Source: Reticulitermes lucifugus (lineage: Eukaryota; Arthropoda; Insecta; Blattodea; Rhinotermitidae). Taken from it: a stretch of 64,000 nucleotides of DNA. The translations under genes were made by a program, and so were the position numbers. The notes beneath the pieces are model-generated. The model did no database searches. It worked only from the letters and a program-made list of their open reading frames with translations, and was not told the origin of the DNA. The stretch spans positions 42,547 to 106,546 of the forward strand of contig JAKCWW010000378.1 of NCBI GenBank assembly GCA_026260175.1, read 5' to 3'. Below are positions 12,967 through 24,056 of the stretch, one piece after another (the first letter of the stretch is position 1; the number at the start of each line of letters is the position of its first letter).

Positions 12967-15900
12967 CAGGTGCAAGAGCAAATAAGGCAAAATCTAGAAG
13001 CAGGTCACATGACAGAACTTGTTCGAGATTTTCTGGATCCTGGTGACTTTTACAGAGCTGTGCGTAGTATTGGTATAAGTTTCTTCTGTGGTGTTCCAGA
13101 CTCATTACTTAAAGGTAACATTCAAAATAAACCAAAATATCTTTCAACTTTGTATCACAAGTACATTAAAACCAATCTGTAAAGGGATCACAAGTGGCCT
13201 AAAGTTTTTACATTTCTGGCAGGTTTCTGTTTGATACAGGAGCTTGCTCCTAGGTGATCCAAATTCCAAGACACATCCGTGCTACATATGCTTACTACAC
13301 TGTTGCTTGGCAGTATGCATTTACAGTTTTATTCTTTCTATGTTTTTCATTAGTTCGTGTACCATCCTGCACATGTTTTTATGCATTGTGAAGTTCAGTC
13401 ATATCCTATTTGTCACAGAACGTTCCCTTCTCAAATTTCATAAAACACGGTTCTGAGTCAGAAAATATCTGGAATGTATTGTTTTAAAACAATGCAATAT
13501 TGTTTGAGCCCATACAGCAGCATCATTTTTCCACATAATCATGCTTATTTTCAATGCACTTAGTCCACAGGGCCACAAGGTTCTGTATGCCCTCAGAGTA
13601 GTATAGCCAACACAACAAAATTTAATAAACACCCAGATGCTTTCTGACTCAGACATGTATGAACAAAAATTGCACTTCTGTGTGAGATTTTACATCCCCA
13701 TGGTGATGACTGTAATGAATACTGTCTTCTAGAATGTGATGTCATGCAGTCTGGTAGAAGTTTTACCCTGAGTTTGAGGCAGCAGGTTCCTTTGAAACAT
13801 TGATAAATTTGTGCCACATTACACAGCATCATGTTGCAGAAGGCAGTTCTCTTGAACAGACTTATGCGTTTATTTGTTTTTTTTGGGGGGGGGGGAGGTT
13901 CCACCTTAAACTGTTCTCAATAACTCTGATAGGTAATTTTATGTTAGTTTTCACTCCATATTGTCAGGGAAGTGTTAAGATAATGGAAGGTTTCCATTAA
14001 ACCAGATCCCATTTTAGATAGATCTCATTGTATGTTGATAAGGTGCAGAAATGAACATACTGAAACATATGCCTCAGACCTAAACATTCTTTTAGTGCTG
14101 TAACAGTGCAGCTCAGATAACTTCTGCGCTATGTGGTGACACATTTTCACTCAAAAGAAAAGGACCAAATGTGTGTTCTGTGCTACCATTCAGACAATGT
14201 TGGTTATGTGAGATTTTAAGGTTGCCACAGTAGTGCACAACGAAGGATGCTGTCTTCTTGGATGTGATGCCATGTAGCCTGGTCAGGATGTAGCAACACC
14301 TAAGTGGAATGTGGTGCCTCCATCTTAAGGGTGGAAGAATAGAAATTTCTACCAGACTACATGGCATCATATCCTAAAAAATAATATTTTTCATGGGTTT
14401 AGGGGTATTTGAATAGTAGTGGGGGTTGCTTTGCTGTTAGAGGGACAAAACTTCATTCTTTTGATAGTCCTAGTTCTCAAGGCATTATTTGGTATATATA
14501 TGTATTAAAAATTGTTTCTGAGAGTGTGATGGTTTGATGCATACTGACAACATGTTAACTATTGTGAGTGGTGGTTGAGTATGAAAAATGTGGGTGGCAC
14601 TATATCATCAGTAGTTCAATTTAAATCTTCTGCATCATGATGAAAGTTTTTGGTAAGCTCTCATTAGAATGTTTCTGCAAGACACATGTATATCTTGTGT
14701 CTTATTTACATCACATGTAGTAGAACATTAATTCACATTATTGCTGGGCCATGTGTGATCAGTGAGTGTGTATCTCCAGTCTTATCATTGTGCCTGCATT
14801 GTCACCAAACTTTTAAATTGTGTTACAGATTTCTGTGCATATGTGGCTCAGAATGAGAATGAAACCTGTCACATAATAACAGCAAATGAGGGAAATGCTA
14901 TTGGTTTGGCAACTGGGTATCATCTTGCAACAGGCAATATCAGCCTTGTTTATCTCCAGGTAACGTACATTCTGTCCGAAACTTGAGGCCTCTCACAACA
15001 GTGTTGCTGACAATTCAGGTCTGGGATGTGACATTGTGTCATTGGGTGACTGGTTCCTGACATTTTGAAGGATTGTGGTATTTTGTCTTAAAGGTTTAAG
15101 CAACTTTCTTGGACCACTGAACTCATGAAGAGGAAGACCATCTTTTGAAATAGCAGGAACCACTCGCCCAACAACACAGCATCACAGCCTAGAAGATAGA
15201 GTCCTGTAGTCTCACTTGTTTAAAATTGCTTCGTATTTGGTGTCTGGAACTGCTTCCAGCTAGTGAGGTGAATTTTGTTTATATCCAGAGTTCTGTTTCA
15301 AAATCGAATGCAGGCTTCAATGTTAATCACAAAATAATATTCAGTTATTGTATCTTCCAGTGATACTGTTTCTTCTGTAGGTTAAGTAAATATATTTCAC
15401 TTTTATTACTTTTAATACTTAAAAATATTGTTGGTTATTTAGTACTGAAGAGCTAAAACACTTTTTGTATTCTTTTTGCGAACTGTATAACAGATCACAG
15501 AAAACATGGAATTGCCATGTCTGCAGAAATGGTTACATTTGAAGCAAGATGGTTGGTAGTCATACACAGTATCACTGACAGTTTGTTGGTGCTAAAGATT
15601 TAATGAAGAGACTGGTCTAAGCATGCATACTGAAACTTGGATAGCATGGAAATTTGTGATGAATGCAAAGAGTAAATCATGTTTCAAACTTGGACAGGTA
15701 GTTAACAGGCATGCACAAATCCCAGGTGACAGGTTACCCAGGCAACTGTTATTTTGTATTGTGGTGCCAAATTTTTCTGGGTCTTCAGTATGGAACGTGC
15801 TTCATATCACCTTTCAGTTGCCTAGAATTTTTAAGTTTCTCCTAGATTTTTGGAAAATTTCTGCACCCTTGGTTAGCATAGATGAATGTTTCCTGGCTCG

Positions 15901-18900
15901 ATATGCTATCAAGCAAGTCTGAACCTTCATTATTCTAATATCATAATAATTACAATCTTGGCAGCAAGAAAACCTGCTACACTTTTGTTCTAGCATATTG
16001 TGTTTTTAGCACAAAACTGGCTTCCTTGTTAATTAATATTCAAAAGGAAGACAACACACAGCATCATGTTTGTGCTAAAGGATGGGTGGATGAAAATGAA
16101 ATGACGCTATGGCTATAGAAAGTGTGGTCAGAATGTTCAGGTGACCTTCTGAAACAGCATGTGACCAGTTCAGATCACATGTAACTGAAGCAATAAAAAG
16201 GACAGTTGTGGAATTAAACACATGGCAGTTATTACAAGAGACCTTCAAGCCAACTGCAGCTGTTGGGGTGTCTTGGTTAACAAACCCTTTAAAGCACTCA
16301 TGCATGAGGATCAAGAAATGTGAAAATCAGCAGTGCTCTTGATGGCACTTAGATTAGAAATTCCTTGAAGAAAGTGAAAGTTCAAAGCATAACATGTAAT
16401 GATGGGTGTGACAGTAGCAATGACAAGTTTTTGGAGGTCTGTGGTGTACACTGACATTTTTTGTAGTCACACCTGTGAATTGAAAATATTATTTTCTTAA
16501 AATTGCTTCTTAAAAACCTGGATGCATCTTATGGTTCAGAAAATATGGTATGAGTTAATGATTATACAATTTAGTGATTCATTTCTGTGCATGCACTCCT
16601 TACATTATATTTCTTATGTATAACCTAGAAGTTTTTCACTAGTGCCATGTTTGTAAATGTTGATTTTAAAGAATATTCATACATTACATATGAATTTGTG
16701 GACTTGGAACATGACAACATGTAGGCTATTTTTCCACAAGAGGCAAAAAGCAGACTAAATGTTTACATGTTGGGTAGCTGATACACATTCCAGGTGTCAA
16801 ACAAGGTATATCCCAAATGCAAGTGTGAGTCTTGTTGTTCAGAACTCCGGACTGGGCAACACTGTGAATCCACTTGTTTCACTTGCTGCCCCAGAAGTGT
16901 ACTCAGTGCCTATGCTGCTGCTGATTGGCTGGAGAGGAGAACCAGGAAAGCGTGATGAACCCCAGCACATGCTTCAGGGACAGATTACATCTCAACTACT
17001 GGGCAAGTGCATATTCTTGTTTTGCTGATCAGCCCGACGTCTAACTTACGATTTCGTTATAACATGTTTGAGTACCAAGTGAAGTATGGAACTGCAAGGA
17101 ATATGTTTGTGTTTATAGAAGTATGCTAAGCAGAAAAATATGGCTTTAGAAAATTGAGAAGGTGTTACAAGATCTGTGGTGCTCGTGATGGGCAATATTA
17201 AGATTACAGTTTTCCGAGTTGTGGTGCCATGTAGTCTGATATGACATCACACTCCGGTCATCTTGACTGGATATTAACTTACATAAACATAAAAGAGATC
17301 CTTTTTCTAACCTGTATTTATCCTTCTGTCAGCATTGTAATAACTGGATTGTTGGTTGTGTATGCCCCACACTTACAGTTTTGTTGAATTTATCACAACA
17401 TAGGTTTCAAAATATTTTAAAAGAAACTAATCTTATTCCTGTTACATATAAATGCAAAGATTTAGGAAATATGATTTATCGCAACTTTCTAATCCCTGGA
17501 TATGTGTTTTTCTTCATTTTGTTGAATTCTTCACAATGCAATACTTGCATTTCTCTTCATAATACTGTACTGACAAAATGTGTAATATTTTTCTTCTCCT
17601 AGCCACATTAAGTATCCCATTTTCACCACTGCCTGATTATATTGAAGGGGCTAAGAAGACTCTGAATGCAGCAAAACAGTACATGAGAAACCATAGCAGT
17701 CCTTATGCACTTTTAGTCAAGAGGCAAACATTTTTACCCTATAAACTTAGAAAATCAAATTCAGAGTAAGTATCTTTTATTCTTAGTTTTGACCATCATG
17801 ATCCAATGGTTAGCGCTTCTGCTTTGTATTTGGAAGGTCTGTGGAGACCTGTTATCCTGACAGATTCCTTATGGTTTCTGTTAGTCCTTCATGGCAAATG
17901 GTGGAATAGCACCTCAAGTTAGGCTATTATCATGTCCTTCCATATCCTTTCCAAGTAATTCATTAATCATCCTACCATTCAACAGCATTTAGTAATAAAT
18001 AAATAAACAAACAAATAAACATTTATGACTCTATTTTGAGTACTCAGTAAATGTTCCAGCCTGTTACAATGCAGGAATCTTGTTTGTTGCTGGTTTATAT
18101 TCTGGATGGCATAACATGGCTTTCTTCAGAGTACCAGATATTGTGCAGAAATATTTCATTTTAAGGTACATTTTCAAGAATGCTACCACATAACACATGT
18201 TTATACCATCTCAGGGGCTTGTAACTGGTTGGTAACGTATTAGAACAATTTGTTTTATGGACTTCACCTTCATTCTAAGTTCCTTCACAGTACAGTTCTG
18301 GCATCTTTATGGGAATGCAGGATATTATTATGAACTTCACCCATTGCTTGTTATGTGTACAGATTTATTTCCTTCCATTGTCACCTTTACTAGATCTGAT
18401 GCCCATGAACAAGAGCGGAAATAGCTCAACCTGTATAGTGACTAGACTGTTAGATGGGTGATTGAGGAATTGTGGTATGAATCGCAGCAGGGGCAAGAAA
18501 TTTTTGTTCTGCAGTGTCTAGACCAGCAATGTGGACCACCCAGCCTCCTATTTAGTGGATACCAAGAGCTGTTTGCCCAGGAGTAAAGAACCAGGGGCAT
18601 GAAGCAGACCACTTTCCTTTCATGCTGAAGTTTGGAATGCATGGAGCTGTACCTCCACTCCTTCATATGGCTTCATGGCATAGTGCTTGATTAAGCACAG
18701 GGGCATATTTAGCTTTTCTTATTTCTGTACTTCTTCATGAACAACAACACAGTGCACTTTGTTGGAGATTGTTTATTAATATGATCTTGAATGCAATAAC
18801 ATACCATTTTCACACCTGGCCCCTTTTTCTCATCCATTTCCATAATGCTCAACAGTAACCCTTTTTCTTTTTTTACAACAGTGACACTGATTTCAGTTTA

Positions 18901-21900
18901 TCATACCAGTTTCAACAGTGCATTAACACAACATATATTTCTGATGTCAGAAACAGTTGTGAACAGTGTGCCAAGTTTTGGTATGTGTTATTCTGGACCA
19001 TATTTGGTTTGTTTCAGTCTTACATATTTAGTCTCTTATTTAAGTAAATTCCTATTTGCTTCTATTTACTTAGAACTACACCTATTTTGAACTAGCCTGC
19101 ATGCTTTGTTCTGTTAATTGGAGCACTTTTATCAAACTGCAGTGTGCTCATCTTAAATTTATGCTATGTAACAGAACAGCTATATTTATGTAGTCACTTA
19201 GGATTCCCTATGCTTCATATTAATGTCAGTTTTATTTCTTCTGCGTTTTCTTCTACATTTTTACAACCACAACCCCCTTGGATATTTTTACCTACTCTGC
19301 ATTATGGAGAACACGGAAATGTTAATTTTGTTTATGTATTGTAACATTTTTTAGGTAGAGTTGTTCTTTTTTTTAATTTGCAGATATCCAATGTCAAGAG
19401 AAATGGCCCTTAAGATTGTTGTAGACTCACTCCATGACAGTGATGTAGTTGTCAGCACAACAGGAATGCTTTCTCGGGAGCTATTTGAGCATCGAGTAAC
19501 TCGAGAGCAAGGTCATGAAAGGGACTTCCTTACAGTTGGATCTATGGGACATGCATCGTCAATAGCTCTGGGAATAGCAATGAACAAACCTAAACGTCAA
19601 GTATGTGGTTATTAAGCATGTGAAAGTTGATAATAACTTCTAGCCAGAGCAGAAGATTAACACAGTCAGTTGGAAGTTAATGCTGGACAGTTTTGCATAT
19701 GATTAAATACAACACATTTATTAGTAGTTAGTCATAATTCTTATCCCAACATGTTTTGCATGATCATGTTCATTATCAACAGTTTATAGTTTTGCAAATA
19801 ATGATTAACCTTCAGTGTACAGCCCTTTAAATGCCAGTTTTTTGCTGCAGCCATAGCACTACCCAGTTTAAATGCCCACTGCAGGATGGTTTTCCCATTC
19901 AGACGAAAAAGTTGTACATCTAATGGAACAGTGTTGTCCCATTAATGTGTTAAAGTTTAAGAGTTGTAACAGAATATGGTGGTAGCTAGCACTTGACATG
20001 GAATTGTTAGCTTAAACTAACTGTTAACAGTTATTTGTAAAACTATGAACCTTTGATAATGAACACGATGATTCAAAACATGTTGGGTTTAGGATTGTGA
20101 CCAAAACCTAATAAATGTGTTATATTTGATGGTAACTATAACTGCTTAGATAAATGTAGAATGGTATGGCATGTAAGATCAAAGTGCAGTTAATTTGTTC
20201 AAGGGAAATGTTCATTCATGTAATTTTCTGAGAAGAAAATCAAAGAAATGGGGAGAATTTCAATGATAAAGGCAGCAAGGACAATTAACACAGTACTTTC
20301 CAAACTTACTATTGACCAAAGGCTGTGAGGTCAGTATTCTGTTACTTTAAATTATAACGCTTCAATATTGTTACTTGGGCTGTCCATTTTATGTCTCTGT
20401 GAATATTCAGTGGTTCAGATTATATCTATATTTAGTGTTTATCACTGACAAAGCTGGTGTAGTAGCATCATTGCAGACTTTTATTCAGGAGGCCCCCAGT
20501 ACAAACTTAGTCCAAATTTATGAAGTATCTTTAGAATGTTGATCTAAAGAAGACACTGTAATTGACTTATCAAATAAAATTGTCCCTGAATACACCCTGA
20601 AGACACTGGGGGGTATAGCTGCACACATTCTTAACCTCGGCACTAGAGGTGAGTGATCACCTTAATGCCCCATCCACTTTACTCCCCAGGGGAAAAGCCT
20701 CTAAGATAGGCCCCATAACTTTTCTGGATGCTTTGGAGAAGAGAAAAAACCCTTGCCCCTGCTGGGAATTGAACCAGCCCATGTCCTTGTCATTATTCTG
20801 ACTGTTCTATCCTGGCTCCCATAATTTACTGTGCACCAAAATTAAATACCAGGCTACTATCTCAAATTAGGCCATTAATGTTTCCTTGCACATTCTTTCC
20901 AGTGTCCTATTCATTAGTCACTCTGCAGTTAGATGTTAGAGAGTCCGAACAGACATTGTCAACATTTATCTACTACAGAAAAAGTATGCTTTCCTTTTAG
21001 CTACAGTTTAATATTATTTATTTGCTGATTAACTTGTTTTGTCTGCTATACTTAAAGATAAAAATTCTAGGTGTAGGTTTCAGTCTCGGTGGAAGTCTTT
21101 GTGTATTTATTTAAGGCTGATGATATGACTAAACAGTCGTTATTCATGTGTCGAACCAACCACTCCTTCTCCCTCTGCTCTCGCTAAAGTATGAGTACAA
21201 GTTTGTATCACTCCACTGTTACAAAATATAAACTTTTAAAGCTAGCAGTATAACCTTATTCTATTTATAGAAGCCAAATTCTCATATGAAGTTTCAATAT
21301 AAATCTGTCAAAAGATGTGAATTTTAAGATTTTTAACACTTTGAAGCACGGTGGTTACCATATTATGTGTACCACCTGTTTTAACATCAAAAGACTTTGT
21401 GTATTGTTTGCACATTGTATTTATGTGTTTGTTTGGTTCTTAGAACAAAGAGAAGTTGTTCTTCCTAACAGCAGTAACCTGTTGGTCTTGGACAGAGACT
21501 CAGGGTGTTTTCATTGCAGTAGGAATAGAATTTTTAAATGCTGTTCAGATGAAATTTATGCTTTAAAGAATAAAAAGCAATGATAGGACCTCAACCTTAA
21601 TTACCTTTAATTTGTGCCTCTACACCAGCTACCACACAAATTTCAATATTCATTCATTCTGTAGTCTGTCTTACGACAGGTCCGTAGCCTCTTCCAAAGC
21701 GAGTTNNNNNNNNNNNNNNNNNNNNNNNNNNNNNNNNNNNNNNNNNNNNNNNNNNNNNNNNNNNNNNNNNNNNNNNNNNNNNNNNNNNNNNNNNNNNNNN
21801 NNNNTTCAATCACGTGTTTCAGAAGGCAGTTTCTACGCAAGATGTGACCAATTCAGTTAGCCTTTCAATATATAGCCCAGATTTAGGAAAACACACATCT

Positions 21901-23238
21901 GACGTACAGCCATCCTTCTTTGTATTGTATTCAATAGTACTATAATAAAAAGCCTACATTCTGCTTGTGTTCCAGGTATTTTGTCTGGATGGAGATGCAT
22001 CAGTAATCATGCACATGGGAGCACTGTCCATAATAGGCCAGATGTGTCCAAGAAACTTGAAGCATGTTGTTCTCAATAATGGTGCTCATGATTCTGTTGG
22101 AGGCCAACAGACAGCAGCATGTAATTCAAGCTCGTTCCATCTTACAGAGATTGCTGTCAGTAATGGCTACGCTCAGGTACAGCACAGCAAATTTCCATTT
22201 CAGATGCACCTATAGGCCTGTGGTAATCTGTTTGAACAATAGTAGTCACTGTGAGTCAAGAGTCTGCAGTGATAATGTTTTAGTTATGAGCATCTGATTA
22301 TCTGTTCAGGTGTTGTGAAGGGAGACAGTTCATGTGTTAAGCTGGTGAATGTAGGTGGTAATAAATGTATTCTGGACATTCCTCTACATTTGAACATGTT
22401 AGTCATTCAGGTGTGTATATATATATATATATATATATTTATTTTTTTTTTTTTCAAGTTGTCTCTCTTATTGTGTCCCTGAGCATGACAGCTATCACAG
22501 GATGTCACAGCGTATGCAGGCTTTCAATACTGTAAAGCTGACTTGTGATTTCAGTGTTCCACCGCAGTGTTAGAGATCTGTGCTCCTTTGGGATTTTATG
22601 CAGCATAGACTGGTACCATTCTATGCTGCGTAAAATCCCAAAAGAGTGCAGATCTCAAAGGTGACATGCTCAGCGACATGATAAAAGAGATATCCATAGA
22701 CTAGAAAGCAGAATTCTCTTTCACAAAAAGTTGTTTTTCTTAAATGTGTCTAGGAATTATACGAGTAGGTAGGGTTGGCAACCAGCCAGCCAGTCCTCTG
22801 ACAGGTACGTATTCTGTAGGTACAAGTGAAAGGATAGATAAACTTTTCACTGCTAGCTTTATAATCTACATTTCACCGCTAGCTTTATAATCTACATTAT
22901 CACCCAAACATAACTGGTGTCTCCTTCTCCGTAATTCCAGTAGCCCAGTGTGTGACATGAAAGTGCAGAGACAAATAAGCAAACAATGTAAACCAAAATA
23001 CTTCTGATTCTTGTTCAGGATGTCTAATTTTAAATGTTACACCTTGCAGGGCAGGGTAGCAGTGACTGCAGATGATTTGATGAATGGGGTCCAGTGGCTT
23101 CAGGAAACTCATGGTCCAGCCATGTTGGAAGTAAAAGTGAACCCAGGTAGCAGAAAGGACCTTGGTCGACCAACACGTTCACCTATTCAAAACAAAGCAG
23201 ATTTCATGAATTTTTTGTCATTAAGTGCATATGAATAG
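12967..23238 (+). CDS. Phosphonopyruvate decarboxylase-like ThDP enzyme, 7 exons
   Basis: Exons: 12967-13114, 14829-14959, 16843-17002, 17603-17765, 19384-19600, 21976-22176, 23050-23238 (TAG). Their 1,209 nt form one open frame. Numbered from the first ATG (13009) the protein is 388 aa, close to bacterial Ppd. GVPDSLLK is at 28-35. ITANEGNAIGLA has the expected ThDP-activating Glu at 56. GEPGKRDEPQH is near 111-121. GSMGHASSIALGIA is in exon 5. The ThDP/Mg motif is GDA(265-267) with NN at 293-294, then GAHDSVGGQ. GSRKDLGRPT lies near the C terminus. The family decarboxylates phosphonopyruvate to phosphonoacetaldehyde, pulling the PEP mutase reaction toward C-P bond formation. The related sulfopyruvate decarboxylase is usually two subunits; the single chain favours Ppd. 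The frame is open upstream of ATG 13009 to the splice site, so an upstream coding exon (possibly an organelle targeting peptide) may exist. All donors are GT except GC at 17003. Confidence 0.92.
13453..13652 (-). mobile_element. Deleted mariner-type transposon in decarboxylase intron 1
   Basis: A 200-bp piece bounded by the inverted repeat CTGAGTCAGAAA (13453-13464) and TTTCTGACTCAG (13641-13652). Read on the minus strand it encodes YSEGIQNLVALWTKCIE and then HDYVEK followed by a stop. This is the typical C-terminal end of mariner transposases (family form: GIQKLV, W.KCI, GDYVEK). The rest of the transposase is gone, so it is an internally deleted non-autonomous relic. No clear TA duplication is visible at the ends. 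Confidence 0.6.
13676..13850. repeat. Dispersed inverted-repeat element, family D copy 1
   Basis: The core resembles tgtcttctagaatgtgatg followed by a catgcagtctggtag stretch, shared with 14205-14385 and, more weakly, with 15121-15212 and 17186-17270. All four copies lie in introns of the decarboxylase gene. The read-through peptide on the minus strand (LPDCMTSHSRRQY) resembles one I often see from insect interspersed repeats. The class (SINE or MITE) is not resolved. Confidence 0.55.
14205..14385. repeat. Family D element, copy 2, with palindromic arms
   Basis: It carries the family core gatgtgatgccatgtagcc at about 14257-14280 and its reverse complement (accagactacatggcatcat) at about 14351-14370. 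The element can therefore fold back on itself, which favours a MITE-like rather than a SINE origin. Confidence 0.55.
15121..15212. repeat. Family D element, copy 3 (fragment, opposite orientation)
   Basis: Shares the reverse-orientation core (cagcatcacagcctagaaga) with copies 1 and 2. Short and diverged. Confidence 0.4.
15706..15871. repeat. hAT-like MITE, copy 2 of family M1
   Basis: Same layout and interior as 2332-2481. The left end is caggcatgcacaaatccc; the interior has gggtcttc, cgtgcttcatatcacctt and ctcctagatttttgg; the right end is tctgcacccttg. The flanking duplication is not clear. It lies in intron 2 of the decarboxylase gene. Confidence 0.6.
17003..17602 (+). other. GC-AG intron of the decarboxylase gene (intron 3)
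   Basis: The exon ends at 17002 and is followed by gcaagt, a GC donor with an otherwise strong consensus; the acceptor is tctcctag at 17595-17602. Only this junction gives the expected continuous protein (QLL-A-TLSIPF). Using a nearby GT would break the frame. Confidence 0.8.
17186..17270. repeat. Family D element, copy 4 (fragment)
   Basis: Contains gtggtgccatgtagtctga, matching the family D core; inside the GC-AG intron. Diverged. Confidence 0.4.
18412..18700 (+). repeat. tRNA-derived SINE, family S2 copy 1
   Basis: A diverged tRNA-like head carries a degenerate A box (tagctcaacctgtatag at 18421-18437) and a B box-like ggtatgaatcgcagcaggg, followed by the family sequence caggggcaagaaattttt. 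The same post-head sequence occurs in the minus-strand copies at 20612, 27866, 32785 and 33595. Confidence 0.55.
19702..20130. mobile_element. Fold-back MITE with 108-bp inverted arms
   Basis: Arms 19702-19809 and 20023-20130 are reverse complements at roughly 80% over their whole length, around a 213-bp non-coding centre. Both arms carry cccaacatgttttg and the string gttcattatcaa. It sits in intron 5 of the decarboxylase gene. No clear target-site duplication is seen. Related end motifs (aaacatgttgg) recur near 27013 and 27600. Confidence 0.7.
20612..20822 (-). repeat. tRNA-derived SINE, family S2 copy 2
   Basis: On the minus strand: a tRNA-like head with B box ggttcaattcc, then cagcaggggcaagggtttt. 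It ends with ctcacctctagtgccgaggt, shared with the copy at 27866-28100. Confidence 0.6.
21645..21870 (-). repeat. LINE 3' remnant, family LA copy 1, interrupted by a gap
   Basis: The minus strand reads IGHILRRNCLLKHVIE before the gap and, in another frame, TRFGRGYGPVVRQT after it. These are the C-terminal tail blocks of a common insect non-LTR element. The element ends in a (GAAT)n tail at 21649-21660. It shares with the copy at 32465 an in-frame TGA between KAN and IGH, so both descend from an already inactive source or a shared subfamily. Confidence 0.75.
21706..21804. other. Assembly gap (99 N)
   Basis: A run of 99 undetermined bases lies within the LINE-LA remnant in intron 5 of the decarboxylase gene; no host exon is expected to be lost in it. 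Confidence 0.99.
22416..22456. repeat. (TA)n and poly-T microsatellite
   Basis: A TA dinucleotide tract runs into a T-rich tract directly beside the palindromic element at 22457. Confidence 0.9.
22457..22695. repeat. Hairpin-forming inverted-repeat element
   Basis: The inner arms 22573-22608 and 22621-22656 pair at 32 of 36 positions around a 12-bp loop. The outer segment tctcttattgtgtccctgag (22462-22481) pairs with ctcagcgacatgataaaaga at 22669-22688. The left arm carries an extra insert of roughly 75 bp. It is non-coding and lies in intron 6 of the decarboxylase gene. Confidence 0.7.
22845..22896. repeat. 26-bp tandem duplication
   Basis: Two adjacent 26-bp units differ at one base (t/c), ending in agctttataatctaca. 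A recent small duplication in an intron. Confidence 0.85.
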
Positions 23239-23817
23239 TTCATCATACATTAATTTTTCAGTGAATAATTTATTTTCCAAGTAATTACACAATCATGGTC
23301 AGGATGAATCAAAAGTGTGGGTGCACAACAGTGGGAGACATATACAGGAACTGTAGCATGAAATTTCATACAAAACTACAAAACAAACTACATTGTATGA
23401 GTTTTGTAAATTTGATATTGATAACAGTGTAAAATTGATATTGATAGTGTAACCACATTAAGCAGGTATTTCTTTTGGCACTCTGTGCTTTTTTTTACTT
23501 GTCTTCAGTAAGTATGCTGAAATTAAGCATGACTGATGTAATCAGCTGTATGGTCTGAGAATGAAATTCTCAAGCAAAAACATCAGATGTGTTTAACATA
23601 TATATATATGTGTGTGTGTGTGTGTGTTAAGTAAACTGAAACAATTTGATAAGCTTGTATTCAGATAGAATCACTAACCAGATATTGTGCTTCATCATAC
23701 AATGGGAAGAAATGGGTGTACAGTGATACAGTGCATTAGTAGTTTCAACAAAAGATCATGGGGCTGAGTAGCTATTTTTTGTTTTCAACAGTTTTATTCA
23801 AGTAACATGCACATAAA
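23239..23817. other. 3' flank of the decarboxylase gene
   Basis: Probably 3' UTR and spacer. It contains a (TA)n/(TG)n microsatellite at about 23599-23627. No canonical AATAAA follows closely behind the stop; the first clear one is near 24068, beyond the MITE. Confidence 0.4.
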
Positions 23818-24056
23818 CAGTGGCGCAGCTTGAGTTCTTGGCGCCCGGGGCGAGTAATCACAATGGTCACCCTCAGCAGAAATTGTGAACTTTAAAAAAT
23901 CACATTTATTGAAATTAATTTTATTTGACATAGTGGTTTAAAATTTGTTGAGCACATAAAATTATTTTCATTTAAAATGTATTCATTTTGCCACCCACTT
24001 GGACTCTGCCACCTGGGGTGACCGCATCAGTCAGCCCCCCCATAGCTATGCCCCTG
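23818..24056. mobile_element. hAT-like MITE, copy 2 of family M2
   Basis: A 239-bp relative of 8314-8541 with ends cagtggcgcagcttg and catagctatgcccctg. It shares the interior agtaatcacaatgg, a fatty AT-rich core and a cttggactctg block. The flanks share only TAAA, so the 8-bp duplication is not intact. It lies just downstream of the decarboxylase gene and may be part of its 3' UTR. Confidence 0.75.
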
